Shown here piece after piece: positions 1-11,992 of a stretch of 64,000 nucleotides of DNA. The notes under the pieces are model-generated. The model was not told the origin of the DNA and did not search any database. It saw only the letters and a program-made list of their open reading frames with translations. Location: the NCBI GenBank assembly GCA_963576565.1, contig OY755042.1, positions 100,682,185 through 100,746,184 of the forward strand, in the 5' to 3' direction. The stretch is from Aspidapion aeneum (taxonomy: Eukaryota; Arthropoda; Insecta; Coleoptera; Brentidae). How positions within the stretch are numbered: the stretch's first letter is position 1; every line of letters starts with the position of its first letter. The position numbers were made by a program, and so were the translations under genes.

Positions 1-640
1 ACTTTTCGTGAATGTGTGTAAAGACAAGAATTTCTCACGACTTTTTCAAACCTACAATAAGTCTATATAGCGGCAAATGAAACGTTTTGACTATTTTTGT
101 GTCGGTTAAATTTTAAGAACCATTTTCGCCTAGATATTTCGAGTACAAAGCAATTACCGAAGTAATCAGAGCATGACGGTTATATTACGAAATTCTAAAT
201 CGCATGTGGACAAGACCTTGCTTCTTATTCGCCGAATGGTTAATTAGTTCAGAAATAGATACGAATCAAAACGCATTATTTATTTATATTTATTTATTTA
301 TTATAAACCGACACCGGTATAATCGAATTTGTACAAGCTGTTCCAAGTTATATGTTTATTATTGCTAACTTTTTTTTTATTAAAGATAAAGTATTTAAGA
401 CCGAGAATACATGACCCGTCAACTGATCGAAAAAACTAAGAAGCAGGTATTGAAGGTGAACACTAAAAAGACAAAATTAATATATTGGGGGAAGGTATAA
501 ACCATCAATGGTGAAATCACTTAAATCTATTTAAGCTGCCAAACCCAGACCGTTTCCAAATCTAGAGGATTTCAGAAATTATATTAAACACAAGATACGA
601 TACAATGCGAAAGGTTAAAGCTAAACTTGATAATCTTTTT
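1..640. other. AT-rich DNA without recognised gene
   Basis: I see no open reading frame, repeat end or RNA gene here. A short TATTTA-type microsatellite lies at about 279-303. The stretch is probably intronic or intergenic insect DNA. Confidence 0.4.
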
Positions 641-644
641 CTTC

Positions 645-960
645 TTCAAATCGAATTATTATTCATTATTTCTTTCTGATACCATTTTTCGCCATCTTCT
701 TATTCCTAGATTCTTGATGTCATCTTTGTCATTATCTATCCACCGTTTTCAGGGCGTCCCTCTTACTCTCCGTCTTGCAGTTTGCGCGATCTCTTAGCTG
801 TTTCAAGTCATAGTTCATCCGAATCTGCCTACATTGGTTCAAAGATCAAAGGATTTTTCTTTGAAATATTTTTAGTTGTTCTTCGTTTGCTTTTGTAAGT
901 TTCCATAATTCGCTCCCATATGTCACTAGATATAGATGCGAGAGAAACTAACATTAAAGA
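645..960 (-). mobile_element. LINE 3' end fragment (minus strand)
   Basis: Read on the minus strand, this stretch gives the C-terminal region of a non-LTR retrotransposon reverse transcriptase. A VTYGSELWKLTKANEEQLK-type block near 910-850 is followed by a basic stretch and a decayed tail (DDIKN-type) near 730-690. The same family is present in the opposite orientation at 2451-3165 and again at 17500-18960. It has stop codons and frameshifts and is dead. The clade is not certain; this C-terminus is typical of RTE-like elements in insects. Confidence 0.6.
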
Positions 961-1019
961 GGATATTATTTATATCACACAACTATTCTGTATAGAATTA
1001 TACCAAACAAAAAGGGAAT

Positions 1020-1690
1020 CATAGCGAGAAACCATGAAGAAACTCCAACCAAAATAAAGAACATAAACTCAACTGAAATAAGCAAAGCGGAAATAAAGAA
1101 AGTGAAAAATTACAATCACCTGAAAAAGACGGAGTAATGACAGAAATGCTCAGGTACGGAGGTAAAGCTGTCGGTAATACCCTCCATATTCTCCTGAATA
1201 AACTACTACAAAAAAATAATCTCCAACAACTGGAAATAATCCATAACCATTCTACACAAGAAAGGCGATAGAACAGACCTAAGAAACCATCGACCTATAA
1301 CACTCCTCAATTTAATAAAACAAGTAGAGGAATATAATGTACCTGGGACAAATTATTAAACTAAAAAAAGAAAATCAAGCAGCTGAAATCAAGAGAAACG
1401 TAAGATTGGCCTGAGCAGCATTCGGTAAATTAAGCTGCATATTAAAAAATCCTCAGTACCTCAAAAAAGTGTATAACCTGTAATTACCTATGGATCCCAG
1501 ACCTGGACACTTACAAAATCAAACATGGATCAGGTAACAAAAGCCCAAAGATCAATGGCAAGACAAATGTTACATGTAAAGCTAACAGACAGAAAAAGGA
1601 ATGAATGGATAAAAAATAAAACAAAAGTTAGGGATGTCAGAGGAGAAGTACCAAAATTAAAATGGAGTTTTTTTTTCAACAAAAAACTTA
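1020..1690 (+). pseudogene. Decayed LINE reverse transcriptase, palm domain deleted
   Basis: Plus-strand frames give recognisable pieces of a non-LTR reverse transcriptase. Around 1140-1320 there is a fingers-type stretch ending in HKKGDRTDLRNHRPITLL-like coding across a frameshift. Around 1490-1680 there is the C-terminal block QTWTLTKSN...QRSMARQML...LTDRKRNEWIKNKTKV. The palm region with the catalytic FADD box, which should lie between them, is missing, so the copy carries an internal deletion plus stops. The 1560-1640 block is repeated, reverse-complemented, at about 47660-47750, showing both come from the same family. No function is expected. Confidence 0.7.
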
Positions 1691-2450
1691 ATAATAGACC
1701 TTGTATATAGAGGCAATATTTAATGTACAACACTGCTCAAATACAAAAAGTAAATTAAAATTTTCAAGACTTTAGGCGAAGCAATTTCATAGACAATTTT
1801 TGCAGAGGCGTGACCACCATATTGCAGTTTATTAATATCAGATAAAACAAGATCAAATCGAAAACCTTGGTAACGTGGTGGCATTTAAAAATTATGCAGG
1901 TACTTTTGAAGGCCTTAATTAAAATATCTGAATTTTAATTAAAAAGGTCAATGCTGGTAAAATACCAATAGGTAAAATGAAACAAAAGGCAAAAGCTTTT
2001 TGTAATATACGAACTGATATTTAAAATCTGAGATTACAATATATTTAAGAATTAATTCGAAAACAATCTTTTTTTTTTAATTTAATGAATCCTGTAACCA
2101 CTGGTTTATTATAAAGTTAGTAATTCATAAAATGGAATAGAATCTAGCTTCTAAAATATGAAATAATTCATGAAATAATTTCGATTTAAAAATGCAATAA
2201 AAAAATAATAAATTGAGGCTCTTTAAAAATTAAAAGCACTCCATGAGTACCTACTAATACGTAGTTACTACCTCAATGATTTGCATTCACGATTGCAAGC
2301 AAAAATTGATTTTTGCTGTATGTTAATCAATCACCAATAAATTTAATAGTTTAAAACATAACTGTTAAAGCCAAGATTTCGTCGCCGTTGCGGAAACAAG
2401 CTAGTTTTCAAAATTAATTTTGCTAATAATAAAGAGGTAAATATTCCGTA
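1691..2450. other. No recognised feature
   Basis: AT-rich sequence with no plausible coding region, repeat boundary or RNA gene visible. Confidence 0.35.
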
Positions 2451-3165
2451 TAATGCTTATAATTTTCCGGTACCTGGGTATAGTTTCGAGCAAGTGAAAA
2501 GGTTTACATACTTGGGAGAAATTATAAACAAAGAACATTCTATTACAGAGAAAATAAACATAAATAATTAACGGGATCTCTCAAACAAAAAATCTACACT
2601 AGAATAATTAGACCGGGAGTGACATATGGAGGAAGGAGGCCACAGACAGCGAAGAGTGGAAGATATTGGGGGAGGCCTATGTCCAAAGATCAATCGAAGA
2701 AGGCTAAATATATAGATAGATAGATAGATAGTAACATATGGGGAAAATTCATGGACACTTACAAAAGCGAAGGAAGAACAACTAAAAATATATATATAAT
2801 AATTCTTTGTAAGATCATTGATCCAGTGCAAACAGACGATGTTTATTGGAGGACACGGTTTAATTATGAACTAGAAAAGATAATAGATGTGGCCAACATC
2901 GCGAGATTCATCAACAATAGAAGATTAGCCTGGTTGGGAGATGTACAGAAAATAGATGAGACAAGAACATGAAGAAAAATAATAAACGAAGACCTGCAGG
3001 AAGGAGAGCCAGAGGGAGGCCACGAGTTGGATCGAGGATATCAAAGAGGACATCAAGAATATGGGAATAGAAAGGTGGCGAAGAATCGTACAAGAGGGGA
3101 CTGAAACCAGGGGTTGTAAAGCTACTTGAAGAAGTTGGAGAAGAAAAAGAAGAAGAAGAAGTATT
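2451..3165 (+). pseudogene. LINE 3' end with GAA-rich tail
   Basis: About 2480-2560 encodes FEQVKRFTYLGEIINKEHSI, the conserved YLG block after the RT palm. Around 2600-2780 there is RPGVTYG...WTLTKAKEEQ. Around 2890-3110 there is RRLAWLGDVQKID, then a RGRPR-type basic segment and IKNMGIERWRRIVQ-like coding in shifted frames. The copy ends in an AAG-rich run (3140-3162), which fits the short simple-repeat tails of RTE-like LINEs. A GATA microsatellite interrupts it at 2709-2733. Several frameshifts make it non-functional. The same family occurs on the other strand at 645-960 and 17500-18960. Confidence 0.7.
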
Positions 3166-4379
3166 ATTTATCCTTAAAGTAATGTTGAATTAAAAAATTT
3201 CGTTAGTGATCGGACAAAACATTCTAGAATTTCCGGCAATTTCTTACTTCCTTATTGGTCTTTCGGGCAAATGTAGTCTTCCGTTCAGTAGTCGTTCCAC
3301 TTTTCAAACTAAGTATGTTTATTTTAATTTTCTTAGCACAAAACAAATTTTGAGACCAATAATACGGAAACAAGTACCTAATTAAAAAGCTATTAATACG
3401 GAAGCAGCGTATTTATATTGGCGTAACATGCCCGAAGTTTGGAAAGAGCACATAAAATTTGTCGCTTTAAAAGATCAAAAACAAAAACATGTACCTGCAG
3501 TGTTAAACTATTTCCCAGTTAAAAAAATTACCTCCTACAAAAAACGCTGAGCTTGATACTAAGCATTGCACAAATTAGTTTCGCTGTTTGATTGCTTGAT
3601 AATTTTTCAGGCAACGCTAGGTTTTGGAGAAACTGGCAATGCAGCTGCTAAACTTATTTTATCTTTTGCCGTGCATTTTCCTAATTTTGGAGGGGTTTAA
3701 AGACCTCTCGAGGCGCAATAGCCCCTTGATTCGATTTTTCTGACAGTCTGTCTCTTCGAATGAATTGATTGATTGATTAATTCCTATGTGAGTGGGCCTT
3801 GTAGCCCTTCTACTGCGACCACAAGTTGGTCTCTTGTGATACACTTTTGAGTGGTTTCTGATCACTGTATACCTAATCCTCCAAACACGGAAGGGAGGTT
3901 GGTTCCACTACGAAGTTTTTGGTTTTGCAGAAGGGATATTATGCCAAGATTTTGAAAAAGTTAGAGCAGAAGGGGAAGAAGAGCGACGTACATTAGAAAG
4001 AACGACACCTGATCACATACTAATAGTTATACGTATAAACACAATACCAGCTACCAACAAAGTTGTAATCACGATAAATAGTTATAATTAATAACAGCGT
4101 TTAAAAGAAATAAATAAATGTCCACGTGCAAAAGTTGCGCATCTAAAGCGTGATTAAAGCGCCGCTATAGGTATTCGCAATCTAGATTTTAAGACTTTGT
4201 ACCATTAAATGCGTAGGCAACACTTATCAACGCCAAATATCAAAGCTTCTAAGTGTGACATATACGAGGTGTTTAAGGAACTGGTTTGACTTCTGGATGT
4301 TTTACTATTTAAAGTACTACGAAATATGTATGTTACTGCGTATTTACATATAGACACACATATTTACTTCATGTAATTG
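3166..4379. other. Unassigned, possibly repeat-derived
   Basis: No confident gene. A GATT microsatellite lies at 3764-3779. A short open stretch near 3400-3540 looks faintly protein-like but has no motif I can name. Confidence 0.3.
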
Positions 4380-5340
4380 ACAAAGTGTAGTACTGTTGGT
4401 CTGGAATTTATTTTGTCAAGCTCAGTATGATTACCCCAGTTTCGTGTCAAGATTTTTATTTTCGAGTTTTAAGTGAAATCGCATGCTTTTGCGTGTTGGT
4501 AGAAGTTTTTGCTTTTGGCAATCAGTATCATCTAGCAGTCTGGAGTGTACAAAATATCTACTTTGGCGTTTAATTTGCTCGTTACTGATGGTTTGGAGTT
4601 AATTTTGTCAAGTTTAGCATGTTTGATAGTTTTCATTTTTAAGTTTTAAGTAGTTTTCTTTACCTAATTACGTATCTATAAGACTAAGGACCTCTTTGTT
4701 GTTGTTGTATGCTTTATTCTTTTTATCACTATAAGTACTTTATGAAGCTCGTTTAATTCGAGAGTTATATTTTAAGTCATCTAGCATTTTAGAGTATATA
4801 CAATACTTTCGAGTTCAATTTGCTCAAATTTAATGTTGGATTGAATTTTATTTTGTTTTAAGGTTTTACTTTTTAAGTTTTATATAGTTTTATTTACCTT
4901 CATGTTTTTTTTGAGATTTTGTTCATTACCAGCAGTATCTATATGACTAAGGAATTCTTTGTTGTTATTGTTGTGGGCTCTAATATTAGTCACCATAAGT
5001 ACTTTATGAAGCCCGTTTATTATTATTCGGAGATCATAATACGTTTTGCAGCTTGGAACCAATTTGCTCAAAACTGTTGGTCTGGAATTTATTGTCAAGC
5101 GCATTATGATTGCCCTAATTTCACTCAAGGTTCTTTCAAGTTTTAAGTGGAGTTTTCTTTACGTTCATGCTCTTGTGTCGATAGAAGTTTTTGTTAATTA
5201 CGAGCAGTATCTGTAAGAATAAGGACTTCTTTGCTGGTGCTCTAGGTTTTAGTATTTCCGTCACCATAAGTACTTTATAACCCGTTTAATTCGAGATATC
5301 TAGCATACACTATACTGAAGTTCAAAATTATTTATGCAGC
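4380..5340. repeat. Degenerate tandem repeat, about 200-240 bp units
   Basis: The phrase ACTGTTGGTCTGGAATTT recurs at about 4389, 4586 (variant) and 5067. A second phrase (ACTAAGGA..TCTTTGTTG) recurs at about 4680, 4945 and 5213, and a third (ATAAGTACTTTATGAAGC) at about 4730, 4995 and 5268. This gives four diverged head-to-tail units of roughly 200-240 bp. Short open frames on both strands here are consequences of the repeat and not genes. Confidence 0.6.
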
Positions 5341-6587
5341 TTCGAACCAAAACAAATAAAATTAGTTTTTTCTGCATTTTCCTTTTCTAGATTTTGCTTT
5401 TAGCGGCAATTTACTCAAAGTTTCCATTATCAAAGCTTATCTTTTTGCCCTCATTCATCTTTTAAGTGCTTCATCATTTTTAGAGTTACATTAAAACATT
5501 ATGTTGATTGCCTATATAAGACAGACCAATTGATCGAGTAGACTCTCTGCTAAGTATAAATAACAGTAAAACCGGTCTTTAAATCTATTAAACTGTCTCC
5601 TTACGCTTACTCGAATTGACTGTGATTTTATTATGTCGGACATGCTCTTGGTTACATATTATGTACATTTGATTAGCAAGCTGTGTGATCCTACAACAAA
5701 CTATAATTGAATCTATTACTGCTATATAGTGGATATATTTTGCCCCTTTATCGTTTAGAATTATTGCAGGGAAACCAAAACTATTCCGCAAATAAAATAA
5801 TAACCAATTAATTTTTGAAAAATGAACTTTTACAATTTAAGCTTGAGCTTTCAGACAAAATTTAGTACATATCATATCAAATACTAATTTAGGTAAATCT
5901 TGTGGGTGGGATACCAAAAGATTTACTTTCAATTCTCATTGTATACGTTCAAAATCCTTGACAACAAAAAAATCGAATTTACTCATGACACGAGCATTAG
6001 TGTTATTCGTATTGGGTTAAGCCATTTATCATATTGGTAATTAAGCCGACTCACCCAAAGTTTAAAGCTTATTAGAGACTTACTGGAAGTGAAATAAGGT
6101 CTAGCAGTAATAATGCTAGCAGTATATTGACATCTACGCTTGCGCAGTTGCGCCACAAAATACGTCAATCTTTAATAAGAATTGTGCTATACTTTATTAG
6201 TGCACAAATAAATTTATGCAGTATTTATTTATCTTGACTTTATTTTGACTGTTAAAATTCGTCACTTTTTTAACCAACCATTCTATCTTTGTTTTCTTTT
6301 CGGGAGGTGCTTCGATACAGATTTTTTTGATTTTTGCATCGTTAAAAGTCAAAGGCATTTCTCGCTTGCACCCCCTTCCCTGTCTACCAGCAAATGGTGG
6401 TCTGTTTATAAGAGGTACAGTAGCTGCGTTCGGTATTTACGTTGGAATAATCTTTTTGAAAGAAACGTTCGTTTATTCCATCTAGATGTAGGGGAGGTAG
6501 ATCTGAAAGGTTCGGTAATTCTGCTCAGAATATTCGGACGTAAATCTGGTTGCTCCGTGCATTTTGGACGGAAATTAAATTAAAAAA
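5341..6587. other. Mostly unassigned; short dispersed repeat at 6068-6180
   Basis: The block near 6068-6180 (TTAGAGACTTACTGGAA, then a GCTAGCAGTA-type stretch and GCGCAGTTGCGCC) resembles stretches near 7205-7300, 31090-31170 and 33130-33240, some in the opposite orientation. It is probably a small dispersed MITE-like repeat. The 112-codon open frame at 6245-6583 shows no motif I recognise and I do not call it a gene. Confidence 0.4.
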
Positions 6588-6805
6588 ACACACAACTGCT
6601 AAAATTACTTGTAAGTAGTAGTCGCAGTTGAGTACAAAATTGATAGGTATACCTATATAATGTACGAGATGCTTCAACTTTTAGTTTTGATGGCCAAAGG
6701 GCACTTACAAATTTATACAGTTTTGTATTTTCATGAGTCAGGTTACTGGGTAATTTTGTATCCAACTGCGACTAGTAGTTACCAGTAAATTTAGCAGTTG
6801 GGTGA
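6588..6805. mobile_element. Miniature inverted-repeat element
   Basis: Two arms of about 55 bp face each other. The left arm (6588-6642) begins CACACAACTGCTAAAATTAC. The right arm (about 6751-6805), reverse-complemented, begins CACCCAACTGCTAAATTTAC and continues with the same TAGTCGCAGTTG block. The total is about 218 bp with a ~108-bp spacer and no coding. No target duplication is obvious, so the superfamily is open. Confidence 0.65.
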
Positions 6806-8079
6806 TTTTTTTATTTCCAAGTTTTAGATTTAATTCTTATTCAGCCTTATAAAAAGCACTCAGCATTCAAATTATAGGACATTTGCAAAGGAATTTTAAT
6901 AAAATCGCCTGAAATTTAGATAATTTGTATGCCTTAAAGCCCACATCATGTGAAAAAATGGCGACTGAAGACCGCCATGTTGATTGCTGTTTAAAAAAAT
7001 ATAGCCTATAGAACCTTCGGAATCAGAGACAACTCAACCACACCTTTTTTGTCAAAATTGGTTCAGCCGTTTAGCCTCTAGCGTGACACAAACATACATA
7101 TTTACTTACATACATACAACAATCAAAAAACATTACCCTTTCTTTCGCCGTGCTGCAGTTGGGTAAAAATATGAGACGGCCGTACAAAAAGCATGATCCA
7201 ATAACTTATTTTTTCCAGCGCGCACTATTTAAATAAAGTTGTTGCCTTATTACTGCTAGCCTTATAAAAATTTCCAATAAGTCTCTATTGTTTCGTTAGA
7301 AATATACGTAGATACATTGTATACATGCAGCTTTGCTGTTTAGGTTTAGTAAAGGCTTTTAAATCTTAATACCACTACTAGAGCACATATTTGGTCATGA
7401 AATGGGATAACACAATAAAGCCGAAGCCATTTTGCAACGGAATACTCAAAATCATAAATCTGTTCTGAAATGACACTGTATGAAACTTACAATTAGCTCG
7501 TTTGTTACACCCAAGTAAACAAAAGGAACAAGGTTTGTGTTCGTCTAGCCAAAGCCACTTTTCTGTGTAATTTGGCCTTTTATTGTTATGGTCAGAGTCT
7601 TTGTTTTAATTTAAAAAACCTAGAATAATGGACGCGAGAATGGCATTAATTTAATTTAGTAAATCACACACGCAATCGCAACTTAGTAGACCAGTAGATT
7701 CAGGCCTGGTATCAACTTCTTACTATAAAAGAATTGCAGGGTCAGCAAATTGACTTATTACTAACTTAAACGCGATGTTGTTAAACCTGCCTCTACTACA
7801 AATAGTATGTGTTAAAGCTGACGCATTAACACACGCCTAGGCTTCTTCAAATAGACAACCTAAAGCCTGGCAATCTTTACAAATAACTCAACATACTAGG
7901 TGATAAAACTAAACAGCGTTAAATAACCAATGAACCATATGATAGTCTTGTTGGACACAGACATTCCATTTAAAGAGGTAATAAAGGACCGCCACTCATA
8001 AACCATAAAAGAACTACCGCAAGCTAGGCACGCTTCAGTCTGGGCTAAAGACGGAACCAAGCTAGCGAAAGGAGTTGGT
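6806..8079. other. Unassigned, with a MITE-like patch near 7200-7300
   Basis: A CATA/TACA simple stretch lies near 7090-7115 and an inverted relative of the 6068-6180 repeat at about 7205-7300. No coding region is supported. From about 7900 the sequence may already belong to the LINE described next, but I cannot read a frame through it. Confidence 0.3.
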
Positions 8080-9330
8080 TTGGAGATAATAGGTCCAGAA
8101 GGGCTTACAATTAACATTATACGGACAAGAGTGCCCAAACATAGAACTTATTGGGACAGCCAAGTAACTATAACGGTCGTAAAGGCTTTTCTGTGTGTCT
8201 CAAAGCTAGACTGGGAATGTAAACAGACCTTAAAACGACTAGCTCAAAATAATAAAATTACACTAATGTGGGTACCTGAATATCAGGGAATTGATGGAAA
8301 TGAGGAACCAGATAGCATAGCAAAGATAGGGCAGGAAGAGCCTGTTGGGGACCAAAGCCCTTATGTAGACGAATGAAAAGTTACTATATTAGCAAAGAAG
8401 TCTAAACAGCTTCGAAAATTAGACAGAAATTGCCTGTTATCGGAGACTACCCAGTAAAATATCACCTAAAGGTACCTATGATAACTGCAGCTTCTGCAGT
8501 AGCGCTTAGAGACACCTAATAAACATCTGCTCTGTGAAGAAAACTAAACATCTGTCCTGCCTTATTTCGTAAAAGGGCCAGTACCTCGAAGAAGTAACTC
8601 TATCGGCTCAAGAAGTGAACTAATTCCCAATACAAAAACTTCTTTCGGCAGAAGTTTACAAATATTACGAACCAAATGAGAGCATGCATAAAATATCTTG
8701 GGTGTTGAGCAGCTTAGTAACCAATACGACTCTACGTATAAGCTACAAATCCAGAATGCTTTACTTACCAGACACTGCCCAGTAAAACATTACCTAAAGA
8801 CATTAGATAAGGTCAACTATGACAACTGCAAATTCTGTAGTTGCACATCAGCTAAACATTTGCTCTGTAAAGAAAACTAAACATCTGTTGTGCTTTACTT
8901 CGTAACAGGCGCCAGTACCTGGAAGAATCTATAGCCTCAAGAAGTGAGCCAATTAACTCCCAAGAAAATAGCTTCTTCCGGTAGAAGCTTACAAATGTTG
9001 AGGACAAAATGAGATGCAGAGTCATGCACAAAACATCTTGGATGTCTAGGTGCTAAGGGGCTTAGTAACAGAAACCAAAACCTAGAAATTTTAAGATCAC
9101 CAAAACTCAATAGATAAGGGCAACTATGACACCTGCAAATTCTGCAGTAGCACATCAGAGCCAGCTAAACATTTACTCTGTAAGAAAACTAAACATCTGT
9201 CCTGCTTTACTTCGTAAAAAGGGCCAGTACCTCGAAGAATCTATCGCTTCAAGAAGTGAGTCAACTAACTCCCAAGAAAATTGTTTATTTCGGTAGAAGC
9301 TTACAAATGTTGGCTTAGTAACAGAAACAT
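8080..9330 (+). pseudogene. LINE RNase H domain plus triplicated C-terminal tail
   Basis: The open stretch at 8080-8376 gives an RNase H-like sequence: TVVKAFLCVSKLDWECKQTL, then ITLMWVPEYQGIDGNEEPDS, matching the W-V-P-G/E-x-x-G-I-x-G-N-E-x-A-D pattern of I/R1/jockey-type LINE RNase H. The next kilobase repeats the following C-terminal region three times (about 8425-8745, 8746-9080, 9100-9320). Each has a C-x2-C...H-x3/4-C motif (NCKFCSCTSAKHLLC in the middle copy) and the landmark CCAGTACCTnGAAGAA at about 8580, 8914 and 9224. Stops in every copy show it is dead. The triplication must have arisen after insertion. Confidence 0.65.
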
Positions 9331-10529
9331 CCACCTAGACATTTCCTTAACTTTCCTTGACTCACAAGTTTTTGCTTTTTTAGGATTTTTCTTTAATCAG
9401 TTCTCACCCTCCAAGTTCTTGCATCAATTGCTCCTACTAAATTCTTACACTGACTGACTTCTTTGTCTAGTTCTCCTGGCCTAAAGTGGTAGTGCGACAT
9501 AACAACATAGCCGCTTGCTTACAAATACGATTTCCACGAAAATTTGACAATAAGTAAACAGGAAATTTTAAAGCCGATTAACACGATAATGTTATTAAAA
9601 TAATCCAATTGTGGGCAGCAGCGCGGTTTTGTTTTGAAATACACATAAATATATATATCGCGACTGAAAGACAACAATAACAAAATAATTTCAATAATTC
9701 TAGTTCTATTTGAACCCTTACTCAACTGCTAAAACAACTCAACACACTAAACCTCGAGAATTGTTTTTTAATCAAATCTTAAGTGTTTATACAATGTTCT
9801 CATAAAAAAAATACTGAACCGATTTTAATAAGATAAAAGCATTATAGTGAATATCAATTGCTCTTTAATCATCTTAAAATCCAATATGGTGGATAGAATC
9901 AAGACCCGAAAAAGAGGCTCGTTTATTCCTATGTTTCACAAAAGTTTTTGACTTTTTTTAAATTCGTAGAAAAGTTACGCCTCGGCCGCGAACAACTAGG
10001 TACGAATCATAAAAATCGGTTCAATTGTTTACGAAATATTAAGTTTTGTTTCAACCATTGTTTTATAGACTCTAAACGATTGCCTTGCCGATTCTTTCCG
10101 CATTTATTTCCTTATATATGTACTATTATATAACGAATTTCAATTAAATAAAAAGCATTATTGTGAGAATCTTTGTATTTCATTAAAAGCGTATCAGTAA
10201 TATTAATTTGATGAATTTTTTTTTGCAGATATGCAAGTTTTTAAAATACCAACAACCGTTATAACAAATACTTATATCTCGAGGACTAGTGCCAAAAAAT
10301 GTATCGCAACACAAGAAAAAGAAATGAAGCAGGGTATGGTCGATTTTCTCCACCACTTTGGAATCAGGATGGTGGAAAATTTTGATAATTGTTTATAAAG
10401 AGCAGTCGAGCCTTACAAAATTGAGAAGGCAATCTTATAATTGGAAAACAATGGTTAAAAAGAAATCGGAAATCTCTAAACCGACTTTTTAATGAATTCA
10501 AACAACATTCTAAAACACTTCCGGAACAA
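9331..10529. other. No recognised gene
   Basis: AT-rich DNA with an ATATAT patch near 9649-9658. I see no coding, RNA or repeat boundary. It may be intronic to the minus-strand host gene whose exon lies at 10969-11329. Confidence 0.3.
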
Positions 10530-10946
10530 AAGAATAAACGAGCGTCTTTGAAGGATCAAGTTTGATTCTGTCAGCCATCTTGGATTTTAAAATAGAGGGC
10601 AAAAAATATTTTTTGCTTTGAAGACCGGTGAATTTCCTGCCAAGCGCAGTTTGTTCTATCAAAATCGATGGTATAATTTGAAAGTTATGATTAAAAACAT
10701 TTTATCCGTCTTTTTTTGGCCCACCCGATATGTCAGCTAAGAATAAACGAGCGTCTTTGAAGGATCAAGTTTGATTCTGTCAGCCATCTTGGATTTTCAA
10801 ATAGAGGGCAAAAATATTTTTTGCTTCGAAGACCAGTCAATTTCCTGCCAAGTGCAGTTTGTTCTATCAAAATCGATGGTATAATTTGAAAGTTATGATT
10901 AAAAAAATTTTGTCCGTCTTGTTTTGACCCACCCGATATGTCAGCT
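10530..10946. repeat. 209-bp tandem duplication next to the host exon
   Basis: Unit 1 (10530-10738) and unit 2 (10739-10946) run head to tail, both starting AAGAATAAACGAGCGTC and ending GATATGTCAGCT. They differ by a few substitutions and 1-bp indels. On the minus strand the duplication sits in the intron, starting about 22 bp past the host exon's splice donor. Confidence 0.85.
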
Positions 10947-10968
10947 GTGACAATCAAATGTAACTTAC

Positions 10969-11329
10969 CAGTACCCCGTGAGCAGCGTGTTCACTATCCA
11001 GTTTGCCGTCCACGCAGAAGTAGCACTTGCTGGCAGGCGTCCAATCCTTCAGTCGTTCCTGAATGTCTTCGTCGTTTTCTTCCGTCGTGTTCTCGGCAGC
11101 ACTCGAGTTGCGTTCGTTCTCCTTCGCACCCAAATCGGTCCCGTTCGTCGTCGCGGCGCGTTCGGCTATTTCCGTCGATTCTTCCTCTCCGTCCGCTGTG
11201 GCGCTGTCCTCTTTTACGTCTTCTTCTTCGTCGCGCGGCGCAAGCGCAGTCACTGTTTCTTCTTCCTCTTTCTCGGTGTCTTTTTGTTCGGATTCCGTCT
11301 CCGAGGTGATAGAGTTGGCTTTGCCCCGA
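10969..11329 (-). CDS. Internal host exon, acidic protein with conserved Cys-x2-Cys block
   Basis: This is a GC- and CpG-rich island in AT-rich DNA, open on the minus strand. It is bounded by an acceptor (pyrimidine-rich, TTATTTTAG, at about 11340-11330) and a perfect donor (GTAAGT, 10968-10963). The exon is 361 bp: one base finishing the preceding codon, then exactly 120 codons, ending in phase 0. The peptide starts RGKANSITSETESEQ and is very rich in Glu/Asp/Ser/Thr. It becomes ordered-looking at its end, with DWTPASKCYFCVDGKLDS and then EHAAHGVL. That end, with Cys-x2-Cys, looks conserved; the rest looks disordered. I do not recognise the gene. A large nuclear regulator, possibly zinc-finger type, is plausible from composition but unproven. 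No other exon of the gene was found. Confidence 0.72.
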
Positions 11330-11340
11330 CTAAAATAAGG

Positions 11341-11990
11341 AAAAGGAATTTTTGAAAATTCTTTAAAACTAAAGTTTTTTTAAGAAACCAAATTTTGAAC
11401 ACATTTTTGCATTGCCCTGCCAGTAGTTTGGAGAGCGATATGACGATGCTGTTTTAATCGATTTAATTTTATCACTTATTACCAAACTATTGTAAAATAA
11501 CTCTTTATTTACTCTTTGAACAAATATTGATTCTTATAGATAGGACACATACGAATTCCCGCAAAAAATTATTGTTTAAAAATTTGCGATTACAAGAGTA
11601 TCACTGCCAAAATTATTATGAGCTTATTAAGAAATTTTGATGTATAGGCTTCGAAAAATATATTATTTTCTAGAAAGGTTATCAAATTAAATACATACAA
11701 ATCATTGTGGTGATAAGATATTAGAATTTTTGGCAAATTTTTGGATAACAAACTGAATATTTAATAAATATGTTAAAATGCAGCATTATCAAATTAAACC
11801 GTCGCGTCGTAACATGAGCGTTGACAGAAAAAAAAATTAGGAGGGACAAAACTCATCTTAAAAATTAACAAAAAAAAACCCAAGCATACTCTCTCTCGAC
11901 TCAAAAAAGTACCGTTCATTAGATGCCTAAAATATTTTGACAGACATCAGGGAGAGGGGGGGTGTAACTATTTATTTATTTTATTATTAT
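11341..11990. other. AT-rich, probably upstream intron of the host exon
   Basis: No coding or repeat structure recognised. On the minus strand this is the sequence 5' of the exon acceptor. Confidence 0.35.
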
Positions 11991-11992
11991 TA

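Noticed and set aside
6245..6583. 112-codon open frame
   Set aside because: There is no recognisable domain, the composition is Phe/Leu/Ser-rich as in AT-rich noncoding DNA, and there is no repeat relationship.
10938..11355. Three plus-strand open frames of 91-125 codons
   Set aside because: They are shadows of the minus-strand exon. Only the minus-strand reading has splice sites at both ends and a biased, acidic protein composition.
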